Shown here: positions 30,864-40,468 of the stretch, one piece after another
How the letters are laid out: every line of letters starts with the position of its first letter
How positions within the stretch are numbered: the first letter of the stretch is position 1
Origin: Pseudomonas furukawaii
GTDB lineage: Bacteria; Pseudomonadota; Gammaproteobacteria; Pseudomonadales; Pseudomonadaceae
Direction: 5' to 3'
Length of the DNA: 64,000 bases
Assembly (NCBI RefSeq): GCF_002355475.1
Contig: NZ_AP014862.1
Location: forward strand, 1,178,001-1,242,000
Notes under the pieces: generated by a model
Databases searched by the model: none
What the model was told of the DNA's origin: nothing
What the model saw: the letters and a program-made list of their open reading frames with translations, nothing else
Position numbers and translations under genes: made by a program

Positions 30864-32309
30864 TCAGAAGCGCCAGATGAAGTCGACGAAGGCGCGGTGC
30901 ATCAGCGAGTCGGTGCCGGCGCCATAGGCGTCGCCCGGCTTGAACAGGCCGCCACGGAAGCGCACCAGCGCCGAGCGCTCGTCCAGGTGCTCGGCCATGG
31001 AGGCCGGCAGCAGGCCCTGCTTGAAGTAGCGGGTCACCACCAGGTCCACTTCCTGGCCGATGTCTTTCTCGCCGTCTTCCAGGGGCGCGATGATTCCGCT
31101 CTGGCCGACATCCTGGTTGTCGTCGACGCGCCAGAAACGGTGGTAGACCAGGCTGGCGTCGTAGTCCTCGCCGAGTTGCCAGGAGGTGAAGGCGGTGGCC
31201 ACCTGCAGGTTGCTCAGCTCGCCACGGAAGGCCTCGCCGAAACGGTGCAGGCGGGCTTCGGTGCCGGTGAAGTTGGAGCGGTTGCTTTCGAGGCCGGTCT
31301 GGCGGAACTGCTCGGAACTGTCGTCATCGCCGCCACCGCTGCCCCGGGCGTAGGCGCCGCCCACTTTCCACTGGTCATCGAGCGTCCAGCGCAGGCCCAG
31401 GTCCAGGGCCCAGGCGTCGACGTCGACCTGGCGCTGGCCACTGGCGATGGCCTGGTCGCCCACCACCGTCTGTTGCAGTTCATCGGCGTCACCGGTGAGC
31501 CAGGTGGCCTGCGCCCAGTAGTTGAGGGGCAGGGTGGAGCGGCGGTCGAAGAAGCCGCCATCGGCTTCCAGGCCGAGCCAGGTGAGGTCGCCGGTGCTGC
31601 GCTTGGAGCCTTCGTCCACGGCTTCGCCGGGGGCCGGCAGGTCCCCGCTGTCGCGGCTGTGGTGCAGCTTGGCGCCGACCCAGTGGCCAGGCTTCCACTG
31701 GGTGGAGATGTCGCCGAAGAGGTGCTGGCGGTCTTCGTCCTCGGGGGCCAGCTCGTCGATGTCGGTGCGGTATTCGCTGAAGCGTTCGGCGATGCCGGCA
31801 TGGGCGCGCAACAGGGTGGTGTCGAAGCTCCAGCGCAGGGCCTCGATGTTGGTGTCCCACCAGGTGCCCTCGTCGCTGCGCACGCGCTGGCGACCGAAGC
31901 GCAGGTGTTCGCCGGGGTAGGCGGTGAGGCCGCCGTAGTCGACCCAGAACTCCCGCAGGGCCAGGTAGCTCTTGTCCGGCTCGCGGCCGCTGTTGGCCTG
32001 CCCGGCGTCCGCGTCGATATCGCCGGATTCCAGGGTGTCGGTTTCGACGGTGTCGGTGGCGGTGACCGCCTGGCCCAGGGCCAAGGCGCTCCAGTCGCCG
32101 CGTTCGCCGTAGACCCAGGGGCGCACGTCCAGGCCGATGCCGTTGACGTCGCCGCCATCGCGGGTGCCCAGGTCGCGGTCGTCTTCCGACTGGGCGGTGA
32201 TCTTCACATCGAGGCCGAAGTTGCGGGCTTCGGGCTCGGCGGCGTGGGCGATGCTCGCGGCCAACAGGGACAGGCCCAGGCCGGCCTTGATCCAGGGGTG
32301 CTTGTTCAT
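30864..32309 (-). CDS. algE: Alginate outer-membrane porin AlgE
   Basis: 481 aa from ATG 32309. Signal peptide ends A-H-A. The mature chain has the alternating aromatic pattern of an 18-strand beta barrel and ends in the outer-membrane signature W-R-F. AlgE is the channel through which alginate leaves the cell, assembled with AlgK. Family length about 490 aa. Confidence 0.97.
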   Translation of the reverse strand: MNKHPWIKAGLGLSLLAASIAHAAEPEARNFGLDVKITAQSEDDRDLGTRDGGDVNGIGLDVRPWVYGERGDWSALALGQAVTATDTVETDTLESGDIDADAGQANSGREPDKSYLALREFWVDYGGLTAYPGEHLRFGRQRVRSDEGTWWDTNIEALRWSFDTTLLRAHAGIAERFSEYRTDIDELAPEDEDRQHLFGDISTQWKPGHWVGAKLHHSRDSGDLPAPGEAVDEGSKRSTGDLTWLGLEADGGFFDRRSTLPLNYWAQATWLTGDADELQQTVVGDQAIASGQRQVDVDAWALDLGLRWTLDDQWKVGGAYARGSGGGDDDSSEQFRQTGLESNRSNFTGTEARLHRFGEAFRGELSNLQVATAFTSWQLGEDYDASLVYHRFWRVDDNQDVGQSGIIAPLEDGEKDIGQEVDLVVTRYFKQGLLPASMAEHLDERSALVRFRGGLFKPGDAYGAGTDSLMHRAFVDFIWRF

Positions 32310-32371
32310 CTGTTTCTCTTCTCTCTCGTTCCTCCGGCCACGGTTCGGTCCGACGTGGCGGGGAAGGGGGC

Positions 32372-33733
32372 TCATAGGCTGCTCATCTGGGTGTCGGGCG
32401 CGGTCAGGCCGCGGGCGGCGCGTTCCTCGCGCAGCAGGCGTTCGGCACGTGCGCGCTGTTCCGGGCTGAGCTGCTGCTCGACCTGCTGCGCCAGTGCGAG
32501 GGCCTGCGGGGTGTTCTTGGGCAATGCCAACTGGCTGAAGACATAGGCGTTGACCGGGTTCGGCTGGATGCCCTTGCCCTGGGAAAACATCTGGCCGAGG
32601 GCGAAGTCGGCGTTGATCTGGCCGTTGCGCGCCGCGTCCAGCAGGTATTCCAGCGCCTTGTCCGGGTCGATGTCGCCGAGGTAGCCGCGCAGGTGGATCT
32701 GCCCCAGCAGGTAGCGGGCGGCGGGCTCGTTGGGGGCGGCCCGCAGCAGGTGCTCAACGGCCTTCTGCGGGTCCTGGGGCACCAGCTTGCCTTCGTAGTG
32801 GAGGCGACCCATGAGCAGTTCGGCGCGGGGCAGGGAGGCGGCTCGGCCTTTCTCCAGGTAGCCCAGCATCTGCTCGGTGTCCCCGAGGCCAGGGTAGTCA
32901 TAGAGCAGCTTGGCGAGGCTGACCCAGGCGGCGGGATGGGCCGGGGCCACGGCTTCCAGCAGTTCCCGGGCCTTGGCTTCGGCCGGCTGGCCCAGTTCGG
33001 CGTCCGCCAGCACCTGGGCCACCGAATCCACGCGCTGGGCGGGGATGCGGCCGGCACGGTAGCCGGCCATCAGCTGTTCCAGCAGCGTGTCGCGGGCTTC
33101 GCCGTTGCCTTGCTTCTGGTACACCGTGGCCAGTTCCACGTAGCAGACATCGGCGCTGGCCAGGCTGGCGGTGCAGATGCGTTCGATTTCCGCCAGGTGC
33201 TGATCGTAGGTGCCCTGGGTGCGGTAATAGAGAATCTGCGCCAGGGCGGCCTGTGGATAACCCTCGGCGCGCCAGCGGGCGATGCGTGCGGGCAGGTTCA
33301 CCTCCGGGAAGTCCTGGGGGTATTGCAGGTAGAGCATCGCCAGGGGCAGCAGGCTGCTGGCCTCACCGGCGGTGAAGGACGCTTCCAGCAACTGTGCGGT
33401 TTCCTGGCGCTCGGCAGGGGAAAGGTCGGTCTTGCGCGCCAGCAGCTTGCCCAGGCGGGCCTTGGCCCGGGGCGACTGGTCCATGGCCTGGCGATAGGTG
33501 GCTTCGGCCTGTTCCAGTTGCGCCGGGTCGCCGCTGGCCACCTGCAGGTCGGCCAGGCCGACGGCGGCATCGGCGTAACCCAGTTCGGCGAGCTGGCGGA
33601 AGTTGCGTTCGGCGGTGGCGTTGTCGCCGCGTTGCAGGGCTTCGCGGGCCAGGCGCTCGTCCGGCAGCCCGGCGCAGCCGGCCAGGGCGACGGCGGCGGC
33701 CAGCAGCAGGACGGGAGTGGCGTGATGGGCCAT
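32372..33733 (-). CDS. algK: Alginate export lipoprotein AlgK
   Basis: 453 aa. Lipobox A-L-A-G-C near residues 16-20, so it is an outer-membrane lipoprotein. The rest is Sel1/TPR-type helical repeats (for example [12 protein letters not shown] and R-Y-L-L-G-Q-I-H). AlgK helps place AlgE and links inner- and outer-membrane parts of the export machine. It lies 12 bp after alg44. Confidence 0.96.
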   Translation of the reverse strand: MAHHATPVLLLAAAVALAGCAGLPDERLAREALQRGDNATAERNFRQLAELGYADAAVGLADLQVASGDPAQLEQAEATYRQAMDQSPRAKARLGKLLARKTDLSPAERQETAQLLEASFTAGEASSLLPLAMLYLQYPQDFPEVNLPARIARWRAEGYPQAALAQILYYRTQGTYDQHLAEIERICTASLASADVCYVELATVYQKQGNGEARDTLLEQLMAGYRAGRIPAQRVDSVAQVLADAELGQPAEAKARELLEAVAPAHPAAWVSLAKLLYDYPGLGDTEQMLGYLEKGRAASLPRAELLMGRLHYEGKLVPQDPQKAVEHLLRAAPNEPAARYLLGQIHLRGYLGDIDPDKALEYLLDAARNGQINADFALGQMFSQGKGIQPNPVNAYVFSQLALPKNTPQALALAQQVEQQLSPEQRARAERLLREERAARGLTAPDTQMSSL

Positions 33734-33745
33734 GGCTGCGCCTCC

Positions 33746-34906
33746 TCAGAAGCCGGCGGCCAGGGCGCGGTCGATCAGCCAGTCCAGGGACGGACCCCGG
33801 TCGACGCTGACTTCCACCGGCTGGCCGGCGAGGCTGCTGGGCAGCGGCTCGTCGGGCTGGATGGTGGCGCGGATGTCGGCGGACAGGCTGCCGTCATGCA
33901 GGTTGCTGCTGACGATCTGGCCGTGGCGCGGGTGGTTCTCGCCGGCCACCTGGAAGGTTACCCGGGCACCCGGCTTGGCCTGGGCGAGGTTGCGGAAGGG
34001 GAAGCGCGCCTGCACCGTGGCCAGGCTGTCCTGGGGCACCAGCTCGAAGATCACGTCGCCCTTGCTGGCGAACTGGCCGTCGGCCACCAGCTGGCGCGCC
34101 ACTTTGCAGTTGCAGGGGCTGGTGAGGGTGCCCTGCATCTGTTTGCCGAAGAGTTCCTCGACATTGGCCGGGGTGAGCTGATCGTCGGTGAGGTGGCCCT
34201 TGAGCATCTCCAGCATGGTGGCGTTGAAGGAGGCGATGGGCGCGCCCTTCTCGATGCTGGCGTCCGGTCCCACCAGGCTCTGCACCGTGCCCTCGCGGGG
34301 CATGGTCACCTGCATGGAGGGCACCGCCACCAGGGCCGAGTCGGCGTGGGTGACGAAATAGAGGCCGTAGAGGGACTTGGCGATGTAGCCGAAGGCGCCG
34401 ATCCCCACCACGAAGATCCCGAGGCTGAAGGTCACGGCCTTGAGGCGACCCAGGGCGCCCATGCCGCCACCGCCGCCTTGCTTGCGTGGCTTGGTGAAGT
34501 TTTCCCGTTGCAGGGTGCTGAGCAGGTCGCCGGCCGTGACCAGCTCGCCGGACAGGTGGGCGCTGATGAGGTAGCGCAGGGTGGCGATGTCCCGGGGCGC
34601 CAGGCTGTGGAAGACGCAACCGGCGCGGTGGTTGCGGCTGTCGATGCTGCGCACCTGGAACTCCACGTCCAGACCCAGGCTGAGACCGTCGATCTGGAAC
34701 AGCAGGCGCCCCTTGTGGTGGTCGCCGACGCTGGCCGAGTGACGATCGGTGGTGAAGGCGAAACCACCGGCGGACACGTCCAGCAAGGAGGCTTCGACGC
34801 GCTCGCCCCGGGCGATGAAGAGGATCCTGCCGGGGATCTTCACCCGCGCGTGCTGGCGCTGGGCTTCGGATTCATGGACCACATTGAGGTTGACGGCTGT
34901 ATTCAT
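33746..34906 (-). CDS. alg44: c-di-GMP receptor and copolymerase Alg44
   Basis: 386 aa from ATG 34906. N-terminal PilZ domain: R-Q-H-A-R gives the RxxxR half and D-V-S-A-G-G the second half of the c-di-GMP site. A transmembrane helix near 155-175 is followed by a periplasmic domain like membrane-fusion proteins. Alg44 activates polymerisation by Alg8 when c-di-GMP binds. The PilZ residues look intact, so alginate should be under c-di-GMP control. Confidence 0.97.
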   Translation of the reverse strand: MNTAVNLNVVHESEAQRQHARVKIPGRILFIARGERVEASLLDVSAGGFAFTTDRHSASVGDHHKGRLLFQIDGLSLGLDVEFQVRSIDSRNHRAGCVFHSLAPRDIATLRYLISAHLSGELVTAGDLLSTLQRENFTKPRKQGGGGGMGALGRLKAVTFSLGIFVVGIGAFGYIAKSLYGLYFVTHADSALVAVPSMQVTMPREGTVQSLVGPDASIEKGAPIASFNATMLEMLKGHLTDDQLTPANVEELFGKQMQGTLTSPCNCKVARQLVADGQFASKGDVIFELVPQDSLATVQARFPFRNLAQAKPGARVTFQVAGENHPRHGQIVSSNLHDGSLSADIRATIQPDEPLPSSLAGQPVEVSVDRGPSLDWLIDRALAAGF

Positions 34907-34935
34907 GGCTTCGATTCCTGTCGGGTTCCTGTGGC

Positions 34936-36417
34936 TCACACGATGGCCAGCAGCGTGGCGATGAAGACGCTGGTGGCGGAGAAGGTCATGGCGTGGGAGG
35001 ACCAGGTGTTGAACCAGCGCGTGAAGCTGGCGAGGTCACGGTTGAGCTTGGTGTTCTGGCGGGTCCAGGACTGCTGGTCGAGGCGGAAGAAGACCTGGAT
35101 CTTCACCAGGGCCCCGACGATCTGGTTGTAATAGAGGATCAGTGGGTAGGCCGGGCCGATGCGGTGCCCGGTGACGGACAGCAGCAGGGTCAGCACCAGG
35201 CGGGTCAGGCCGATCCAGAGCAGGTACACCAGCAGGTAGGCGATGCTGTACTTGAGGCTGGCGATGATGGCCACCGCCAGGCCCAGCAGGCAGGTCCACA
35301 TGGAGGCGCGCTGGTCGGCCAGCACCACCGTGGTGAAGGCGCCCAGGCGGCGCGGTCCCAGGGCCAGGGCCCGGGCGTTCTGCCGCAGGTTGTTGCCGTA
35401 CCAGCGGAACATCAGCTTGCGGCTGGCCTTGACGAAGCGCTTCTCCGGCGGGTGCTCCACGGTGTTGATGGCGGCATCCGGCACGTAGAAGGTGTCGTAG
35501 CCCAGGCGCATCAGGCTGTACCAGCTGGACTTGTCGTCCCCGGTGAGGAACTGGAAGCGACCCAGTCGCCAGTGGTCCAGGTAGTCGCTTTCCACGTCGG
35601 TGATGAAGTCCGGGTCGGTCACCACCTGTGCGCGGAACACCGACATGCGTCCGGTCATGGTCAGCACGCGCTTGGACAGGGCCATGGAGCACATGTTGAG
35701 GTGGCGCTGGGCGAAGCGCAGCTTGTGCCACTCGCTCATGATGTAGCTGCCGCGCACCTCGCAGAACTCATTGGTGGTGAGGCCGCCGACGTTGGGGAAG
35801 AGCTTGAACCAGGGCACGGTCTTCTTCACCACGCCCTCGTTGAGCACGGTATCGCCGTCGATGACCGCCACCACGGCGTTCTCGTCCGGCAGCTGCCGCG
35901 AGATGGCACGGAAGCCGTAGGCCAGGCCATCGCGCTTGCCGGTGCCGGGAATCCGCACGAAGTCCAGCTTGACCCGCTCCGGCGGCGCCATCCGCGCCCA
36001 GAGGTTCTTCACCAGCAGCTCGTCCGACAGCTCGACGATGGAGCAGACCACCGTGGTGGGGTAGCCGCAGTCGATGGCCTCACGGATCACCGAGCGATAG
36101 ACCATGGCGGTGGTCAGCGCCTCGATGCGGAAGCTGGTGACCAGCAGGAATACGTGGGAGGGATCGGCGGCGCTGCCCAGCTTCGCCAGGCGGCGCTTGT
36201 ACCAGGGGTAGACGACGTAGAGGAACAGCGTGCCGCGCACGAAGTGCAGGGCGCCCATGGAGTAGCGCCACACGCCGACGATGCCGATGAGCAGGAGGAA
36301 GTGCTTGGAGTCCGGGTCGAACACCGACTTGGGCAGGGCGAGCGCCAGCAGCATCAGCGCGATGACATAGAACACCCAGCCCGAGGCTTCGAGCAGACCT
36401 TTGTTGAGCTTTTCCAT
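34936..36417 (-). CDS. alg8: Alginate polymerase Alg8
   Basis: 493 aa. Family 2 glycosyltransferase with two N-terminal and several C-terminal membrane helices. The cytoplasmic domain has the D-G-D-T motif for metal/GDP binding (about 187-190) and the T-G-D-D-K-S segment. It polymerises mannuronate from GDP-mannuronate and moves it across the inner membrane with Alg44. A GC hairpin lies in the 57-bp gap before it. Confidence 0.97.
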   Translation of the reverse strand: MEKLNKGLLEASGWVFYVIALMLLALALPKSVFDPDSKHFLLLIGIVGVWRYSMGALHFVRGTLFLYVVYPWYKRRLAKLGSAADPSHVFLLVTSFRIEALTTAMVYRSVIREAIDCGYPTTVVCSIVELSDELLVKNLWARMAPPERVKLDFVRIPGTGKRDGLAYGFRAISRQLPDENAVVAVIDGDTVLNEGVVKKTVPWFKLFPNVGGLTTNEFCEVRGSYIMSEWHKLRFAQRHLNMCSMALSKRVLTMTGRMSVFRAQVVTDPDFITDVESDYLDHWRLGRFQFLTGDDKSSWYSLMRLGYDTFYVPDAAINTVEHPPEKRFVKASRKLMFRWYGNNLRQNARALALGPRRLGAFTTVVLADQRASMWTCLLGLAVAIIASLKYSIAYLLVYLLWIGLTRLVLTLLLSVTGHRIGPAYPLILYYNQIVGALVKIQVFFRLDQQSWTRQNTKLNRDLASFTRWFNTWSSHAMTFSATSVFIATLLAIV

Positions 36418-36445
36418 AGGGATGCTTCCTGGCGGTTGCGGGCGG

Positions 36446-36469
36446 TCCCCCTCCCCGGAGGGAGGGGGA
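36446..36469. other. Intergenic hairpin between algD and alg8
   Basis: Stem TCCCCCTCCC / GGGAGGGGGA with a CGGA loop, a perfect 10-bp stem. There is no T-run on the operon strand. It may set the algD to downstream mRNA ratio. Confidence 0.6.
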
Positions 36470-36474
36470 GGCGC

Positions 36475-37785
36475 TTACCAGCAGATGCCCTCGGCGTTGC
36501 CGTGGGTGCCCTTGGGCATGAAGCCCACCAGGTCGATCACCTGCTTGCCCTGCGGCGCGGCGCTGGCCAGGGGGGCGAAGAGTTCGTCGCGGTTGCCCAG
36601 GACGATGATGTCGGCCTTGTCCACCACCGCTTCGAGGTCGCTGTTCAGCAGCGAGGAGACGTGGGGGATCTTCGACTCGATGTAGTCCTTGTTGGCGCCG
36701 TGGACGCGGGCGTACTCGACGTTGCGGTCGTAGATGGACAGGTCGAAGCCCTTGCCGATGAGCATTTCCGCCAGTTCCACCAGCGGGCTTTCCCGCAGGT
36801 CGTCGGTGCCGGCCTTGAAGGACAGGCCGAGCAGGGCGACACGACGCTTGTCATGGCTGGCGATGATCTCGAAGGCCTTCTGCACCTGGGCCGCGTTGCT
36901 GCGCATCAGCGAGCCGATCAGCGGCGACTCGACGTCCAGGGAGGTGGCGCGGTAGTTCAGGGCGCGCACGTCCTTGGGCAGGCAGGAGCCGCCGAAGGCG
37001 AAGCCCGGGCGCATGTAGTACTTGGAGAGGTTGAGCTTGTGGTCCTGGCAGACCACGTCCATCACCTCGCGGCCGTCGACGCCCACGGCCTTGGCGATGT
37101 TGCCGATCTCGTTGGCGAAGGTGACCTTGGCGGCATGCCAGACGTTGCAGGTGTACTTGATCATCTCCGCCACTTCCACGGGCTTGCGGATGATGGGGGC
37201 ATCCAGCTCGCGGTAGAGGGTTTCCAGCAGGTCGCCGGAGGCCTTGTCCAGCTCGCCGATGACGGTCATGGGCGGGAAGTCGTAGTCCTTGATGGCCGTG
37301 CTCTCGCGGAGGAACTCCGGGTTGACCGCCACGCCGAAGTCGACGCCGGCGCGCTTGCCGGAGCAGTCCTCGATGATCGGGATCACCACGTCCTTGACGG
37401 TGCCCGGCAGCACGGTGCTGCGGACCACCACGGTGTGGCGCTCGGCCTTGTCGCGAAGGGCGAAGCCGATCTCGCGGCAGACACCTTCGATGTAGTCCAG
37501 GGACAGGTCGCCGTTCTTCTTGCTCGGCGTTCCGACGCAGATGAAGGACACCTGGGTTTCCTGTACGGCGGCGGAAACATCGGTCGTTCCGCGCAGCCGG
37601 CCGGACTTCAGTCCCTGTTGCAGAAGTTCTTCGAGGCCGGGCTCCACAATCGGGGATTTACCGTGGTTGATCAGGTCGATCTTGGTGCGGGAAACATCCA
37701 CGCCGACAACTTCATGTCCACGGGCAGAGAGGCAACCAGCACATACTGCACCTACATAGCCCAAACCGAAGATGCTGATTCGCAT
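36475..37785 (-). CDS. algD: GDP-mannose 6-dehydrogenase AlgD
   Basis: 436 aa from ATG 37785 with GAGG 9 bases upstream. Rossmann motif G-L-G-Y-V-G-A-V at the N-terminus; the catalytic Cys lies in F-G-G-S-C-L-P-K-D. It oxidises GDP-mannose to GDP-mannuronate in two NAD steps and commits carbon to alginate. First gene of the 12-gene operon; its long leader and promoter are described separately. Confidence 0.98.
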   Translation of the reverse strand: MRISIFGLGYVGAVCAGCLSARGHEVVGVDVSRTKIDLINHGKSPIVEPGLEELLQQGLKSGRLRGTTDVSAAVQETQVSFICVGTPSKKNGDLSLDYIEGVCREIGFALRDKAERHTVVVRSTVLPGTVKDVVIPIIEDCSGKRAGVDFGVAVNPEFLRESTAIKDYDFPPMTVIGELDKASGDLLETLYRELDAPIIRKPVEVAEMIKYTCNVWHAAKVTFANEIGNIAKAVGVDGREVMDVVCQDHKLNLSKYYMRPGFAFGGSCLPKDVRALNYRATSLDVESPLIGSLMRSNAAQVQKAFEIIASHDKRRVALLGLSFKAGTDDLRESPLVELAEMLIGKGFDLSIYDRNVEYARVHGANKDYIESKIPHVSSLLNSDLEAVVDKADIIVLGNRDELFAPLASAAPQGKQVIDLVGFMPKGTHGNAEGICW

Positions 37786-37796
37786 CGCATTCACCT

Positions 37797-37804
37797 CGTC
37801 CATT
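37797..37804 (-). promoter_or_regulatory. RsmA/CsrA-like site next to the algD ribosome site
   Basis: On the mRNA strand AATGGACG directly precedes AGG of the GAGG ribosome site; the RsmA consensus is CANGGAYG, so only the first base differs. RsmA repression of algD mRNA is known in Azotobacter. Function here is inferred. Confidence 0.45.
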
Positions 37805-37820
37805 CAGCACGCTGTTAAAT

Positions 37821-37840
37821 AAGTGGCGTTATTGCCACTT
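37821..37840 (-). other. Leader hairpin upstream of algD
   Basis: Perfect 7-bp stem AAGTGGC / GCCACTT with a 6-base loop, ending 36 bases before the algD ATG. It could present or mask the nearby GGA site. Confidence 0.55.
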
Positions 37841-38175
37841 CCGTTTGCACTGTCATGTTGTTATTGCAACTTCAAAGTGCGCAGGCATGAGTAATACCGG
37901 ACGCCAATATCAGGGCGCCTGAACCGGGCATGTCATTACGCTTGCCCCAGTAAAGTCCTGAGCTGATCGCCGCGAGGGCTCTGGCTCTTTGGTTTTGTCC
38001 AGTGGGTCGGGTCTGTCGTAGTTCTCCTCAATCAACTTGTTCGGCTTTCGCCAGATAAAGTCTGCCCCTCGGCTTTACGCCGACAGTCATCAAGGCAGTT
38101 TGGAATCACACCGAAGCATGGTGTGAAGAATTAAGTCACGGGGGGTATGAGTGTCCGTCTTTTCGGATAGTTCCT

Positions 38176-38185
38176 ACCGTTCGTC
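38176..38185 (+). promoter_or_regulatory. AlgR binding core
   Basis: ACCGTTCGTC, identical to the AlgR core known from the P. aeruginosa algD promoter. It lies about 58 bp downstream of the -10 element, inside the predicted transcribed leader. Confidence 0.75.
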
Positions 38186-38242
38186 CTTGAATTTCAGTGT
38201 TGCAGTTTCTTGACTGAGTTCCGTGATTTTCTCGTGGCACTC

Positions 38243-38270
38243 TCAGAGTTGGCCTGTCCCGGAAAAGTTC
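38243..38270 (-). promoter_or_regulatory. AlgU (sigma-22/RpoE-type) promoter of the alginate operon
   Basis: On the minus strand GAACTT (38270-38265), a 17-base spacer, then TCTGA (38247-38243), which matches the AlgU consensus GAACTT-N16/17-TCtgA exactly. Transcription should begin near 38236, giving a leader of about 450 nt before algD. Confidence 0.85.
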
Positions 38271-38282
38271 CAGTCAGTGCGA

Positions 38283-38346
38283 TTTGCAAGTTTTCGATGA
38301 TTGCATTTTGCAAGTTGGCCAGTATTTGAAAACAACTTGGCCAGTA
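38283..38346. repeat. Short direct repeats upstream of the AlgU promoter
   Basis: TTTGCAAGTT occurs at 38283 and 38307 (24 apart). CAAGTTGGCCAGTATT at 38311 recurs as CAACTTGGCCAGTATT at 38333 (22 apart, one mismatch). Spacing near two helix turns, just upstream of the -35, suggests cooperative protein binding; an AmrZ-like factor is possible. Confidence 0.55.
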
Positions 38347-38397
38347 TTCATTAGCCCGAAATACAGGCCATATGATCTTGAAGTGATATTGATGATT

Positions 38398-38421
38398 GCG
38401 ATGCCATTTGAATGGCATCGC
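38398..38421. promoter_or_regulatory. 24-bp perfect palindrome upstream of algD
   Basis: Arms GCGATGCCATT and AATGGCATCGC around a TG centre. There is no T-run, so it is a likely operator, about 130 bp upstream of the algD -35. GATGATTGC next to it also occurs at 38296. Confidence 0.5.
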
Positions 38422-38493
38422 AGGGAGGGCAGGGTGCGTTGCGCACCCTCGGGACGGGCGGTATCGGGAGCGGGGCGCGGAGGGGGAAACGAG

Positions 38494-38515
38494 AACCCCG
38501 CCGGGTGGCGGGGTT
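38494..38515. terminator. Hairpin after yaaA
   Basis: Stem AACCCCGCC / GGCGGGGTT with a GGGT loop, 9 bases beyond the yaaA stop. The T-run is short, so termination may be partial. Confidence 0.6.
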
Positions 38516-38523
38516 TCCTGTGT

Positions 38524-39303
38524 TCAGTCCCGGGGTTCGTCGCGCAGGAACACCAGGCTGTCGGGACCGGAGTGTTCCGCCGAATAGCGATAGCCCTGGT
38601 CGTTGAAGTCCTTCAGGCCTTCCGGGTCGCGCAGGCGCTCCTTGATCACGTAGCGGGCCATGAGCCCCCGGGCTTTCTTGGCGTAGAAACTGATGATCTT
38701 GTACTGGCCGTTCTTCAGGTCCTTGAACTCGGTGTCGATGATCCGCGCATTGAGGGCCTTGCGCTTCACCGAACTGAAGTACTCGTTGGAGGCCAGGTTG
38801 AGCAGGATGTCGTCGCCCTGGGCCGCCAGGGCCTCGTTGAGCCAGCCGCTGATGCGATCGCCCCAGAAGGCGTAGAGGTCCTTGCCGCGCGCGTTGGCGA
38901 GCCGGGTGCCCATTTCCAGGCGGTAGGGTTGCATCAGGTCCAGCGGCCGGAGCAGGCCATAGAGGCCGGAGAGCATGCGCAGGTGCTGCTGGGCGAAGTC
39001 GAAGTCATCCTCGCTGAAGTCCTCGGCGTTCAGGCCGGTGTAGACGTCGCCCTTGAAGGCCAGCAGGGCCTGCTTGGCGTTGTCGGGGGTGAAGTCCGGG
39101 TGCCAGCTGCCGAAGCGGGCGGCGTTGAGGCCGGCCAGCTTGTCGGACAGGTGCATCAGCTCGGCGATCTGCGCGGGGCTCAGCTCGCGCAGTTGCTGGA
39201 TCAGCTCCTGGGCATGGTCGAGGAACTGCGGCTGGGTATGGCGCGCGGTCGCCGGCGGGGTGTCGTAGTCCAGGGTCTTGGCGGGGGAAATCACCAGCAG
39301 CAT
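38524..39303 (-). CDS. yaaA: Peroxide-stress protein YaaA (DUF328)
   Basis: 259 aa, full length. Begins [12 protein letters not shown], the YaaA signature, with later [17 protein letters not shown] and [10 protein letters not shown]. YaaA binds DNA and lowers free iron damage under peroxide stress. It lies on the same strand upstream of algD, as next to algD in P. aeruginosa. Confidence 0.95.
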   Translation of the reverse strand: MLLVISPAKTLDYDTPPATARHTQPQFLDHAQELIQQLRELSPAQIAELMHLSDKLAGLNAARFGSWHPDFTPDNAKQALLAFKGDVYTGLNAEDFSEDDFDFAQQHLRMLSGLYGLLRPLDLMQPYRLEMGTRLANARGKDLYAFWGDRISGWLNEALAAQGDDILLNLASNEYFSSVKRKALNARIIDTEFKDLKNGQYKIISFYAKKARGLMARYVIKERLRDPEGLKDFNDQGYRYSAEHSGPDSLVFLRDEPRD

Positions 39304-39361
39304 CGAATCGTCTCCTTCGGGAATGCGGGGGATTCTAGGGATTTGCCGGCTTCGGCTCCAC

Positions 39362-40333
39362 CTATCCCGCCGATAGGCGTTGTTCGAGGGGCACCCGTTC
39401 CAGGTGCTGGCGCAGTTCGTCGAGGAAGGTGCGCTCGGCGACGGAGTGCTTCTGCTCGCGATTCCACAACAGGTGGATGTCGACGTCCGCGATGCCCTCG
39501 GCCGGCGGCAGGCGCCAGAGCCGGCCGGCCGCCAGGTCGTCGCGGACGATGTGCTCCGGCAGGCAGCCGACGCCGAAGCCGCAATGCACCAGGCGACGGA
39601 TCTCTTCCAGGCTGGGGGAGCTGGCGACGATGCGCCCGGCGAAGCCCTGCTGGTCGCGGAAGATGGTCAGGGGCGAGAGGCTGCCACCGATCTGGTCGCT
39701 GCTGAAACTGACGAAATGCTCGCCCTTGAGGTCGTCCAGGGTCAGGTCGTCGCGGCCGAACAGCTGGTGGTGGCGGCCGCAGAAGAAGGCGTAGCGCTGG
39801 CGCATGACGCGGATGCGCTCCAGCTTCGCCACTGGTACGCGGCACAGCGACAGGCCGAGGCTGGCGGTCTGCTGCTGCAGGGCGCTGATGATGTCGGCGC
39901 TGCGCATCACCTCCACCTCCAGTTCCACCCTGGGATGGCGCTTGTGGAAGGCGCTGAGGAACTCGTCGTAGGCGGCGGATTCGATACGGCTGATGCACAG
40001 CAGCCGCACCTTGCCCAGCACCTGTTCCGGGTGCTCGTCCATGGCGATGCCCAGGCGCGAGACGTTGGCGTTGATCTCCTCGGCGATGCGCAGGGCTTCC
40101 TCGCCCGCTTCGGTGATGTCGAAACGCGGGCCGCGTCGGGCGATCAGGGGGGTACCCAGTTGTTCCTCCAGACGCTTCAACGCCTGGCTGATGGCCGGCT
40201 GGGTCAGGTGCAGGCGCGCGGCGGCACGGCTGATGCTGCGCTCCTGGCCGATCACCAGGAAGGTACGCAGCAGGTTCCAGTCCAGCCGCTCGTTGAGGGC
40301 GCGGCGGTTGAGGTGGGGGCGTCTGTCATCCAT
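39362..40333 (-). CDS. LysR-family transcriptional regulator
   Basis: 323 aa. N-terminal [13 protein letters not shown], then [20 protein letters not shown]; the rest is the LysR substrate-binding domain. It is divergent from the amidase/carbamoylase gene with 135 bp between starts, so it probably controls it. Ligand unknown. Confidence 0.9.
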   Translation of the reverse strand: MDDRRPHLNRRALNERLDWNLLRTFLVIGQERSISRAAARLHLTQPAISQALKRLEEQLGTPLIARRGPRFDITEAGEEALRIAEEINANVSRLGIAMDEHPEQVLGKVRLLCISRIESAAYDEFLSAFHKRHPRVELEVEVMRSADIISALQQQTASLGLSLCRVPVAKLERIRVMRQRYAFFCGRHHQLFGRDDLTLDDLKGEHFVSFSSDQIGGSLSPLTIFRDQQGFAGRIVASSPSLEEIRRLVHCGFGVGCLPEHIVRDDLAAGRLWRLPPAEGIADVDIHLLWNREQKHSVAERTFLDELRQHLERVPLEQRLSAG

Positions 40334-40468
40334 GGTCCGGTCCGAATATAAGCTGACGTTATTCTAATGATAAGGATTAGAAATTTGCTTGATTATCAGG
40401 TGCCGGCGATAAAAGGCCAGGGCGCCGAGCAGGCGTCGTATCGCCTGATCGGACACGAGGAATGCGTC

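Larger units (their letters stand above)
37786..38523. promoter_or_regulatory. algD control region and leader (738 bp, no gene)
   Basis: No protein gene is supported here. It is less G+C rich than the flanks and holds, from algD outward, an RsmA-like site, a hairpin, an exact AlgR core, an AlgU promoter, direct repeats, a 24-bp palindrome, and the yaaA terminator. The predicted leader mRNA is about 450 nt, long as in P. aeruginosa. Confidence 0.8.

Noticed and set aside
38284-39705. 473-codon plus-strand frame over the algD upstream region and yaaA
   Set aside because: It is antisense to yaaA for most of its length and its first part crosses the palindrome and regulatory repeats.
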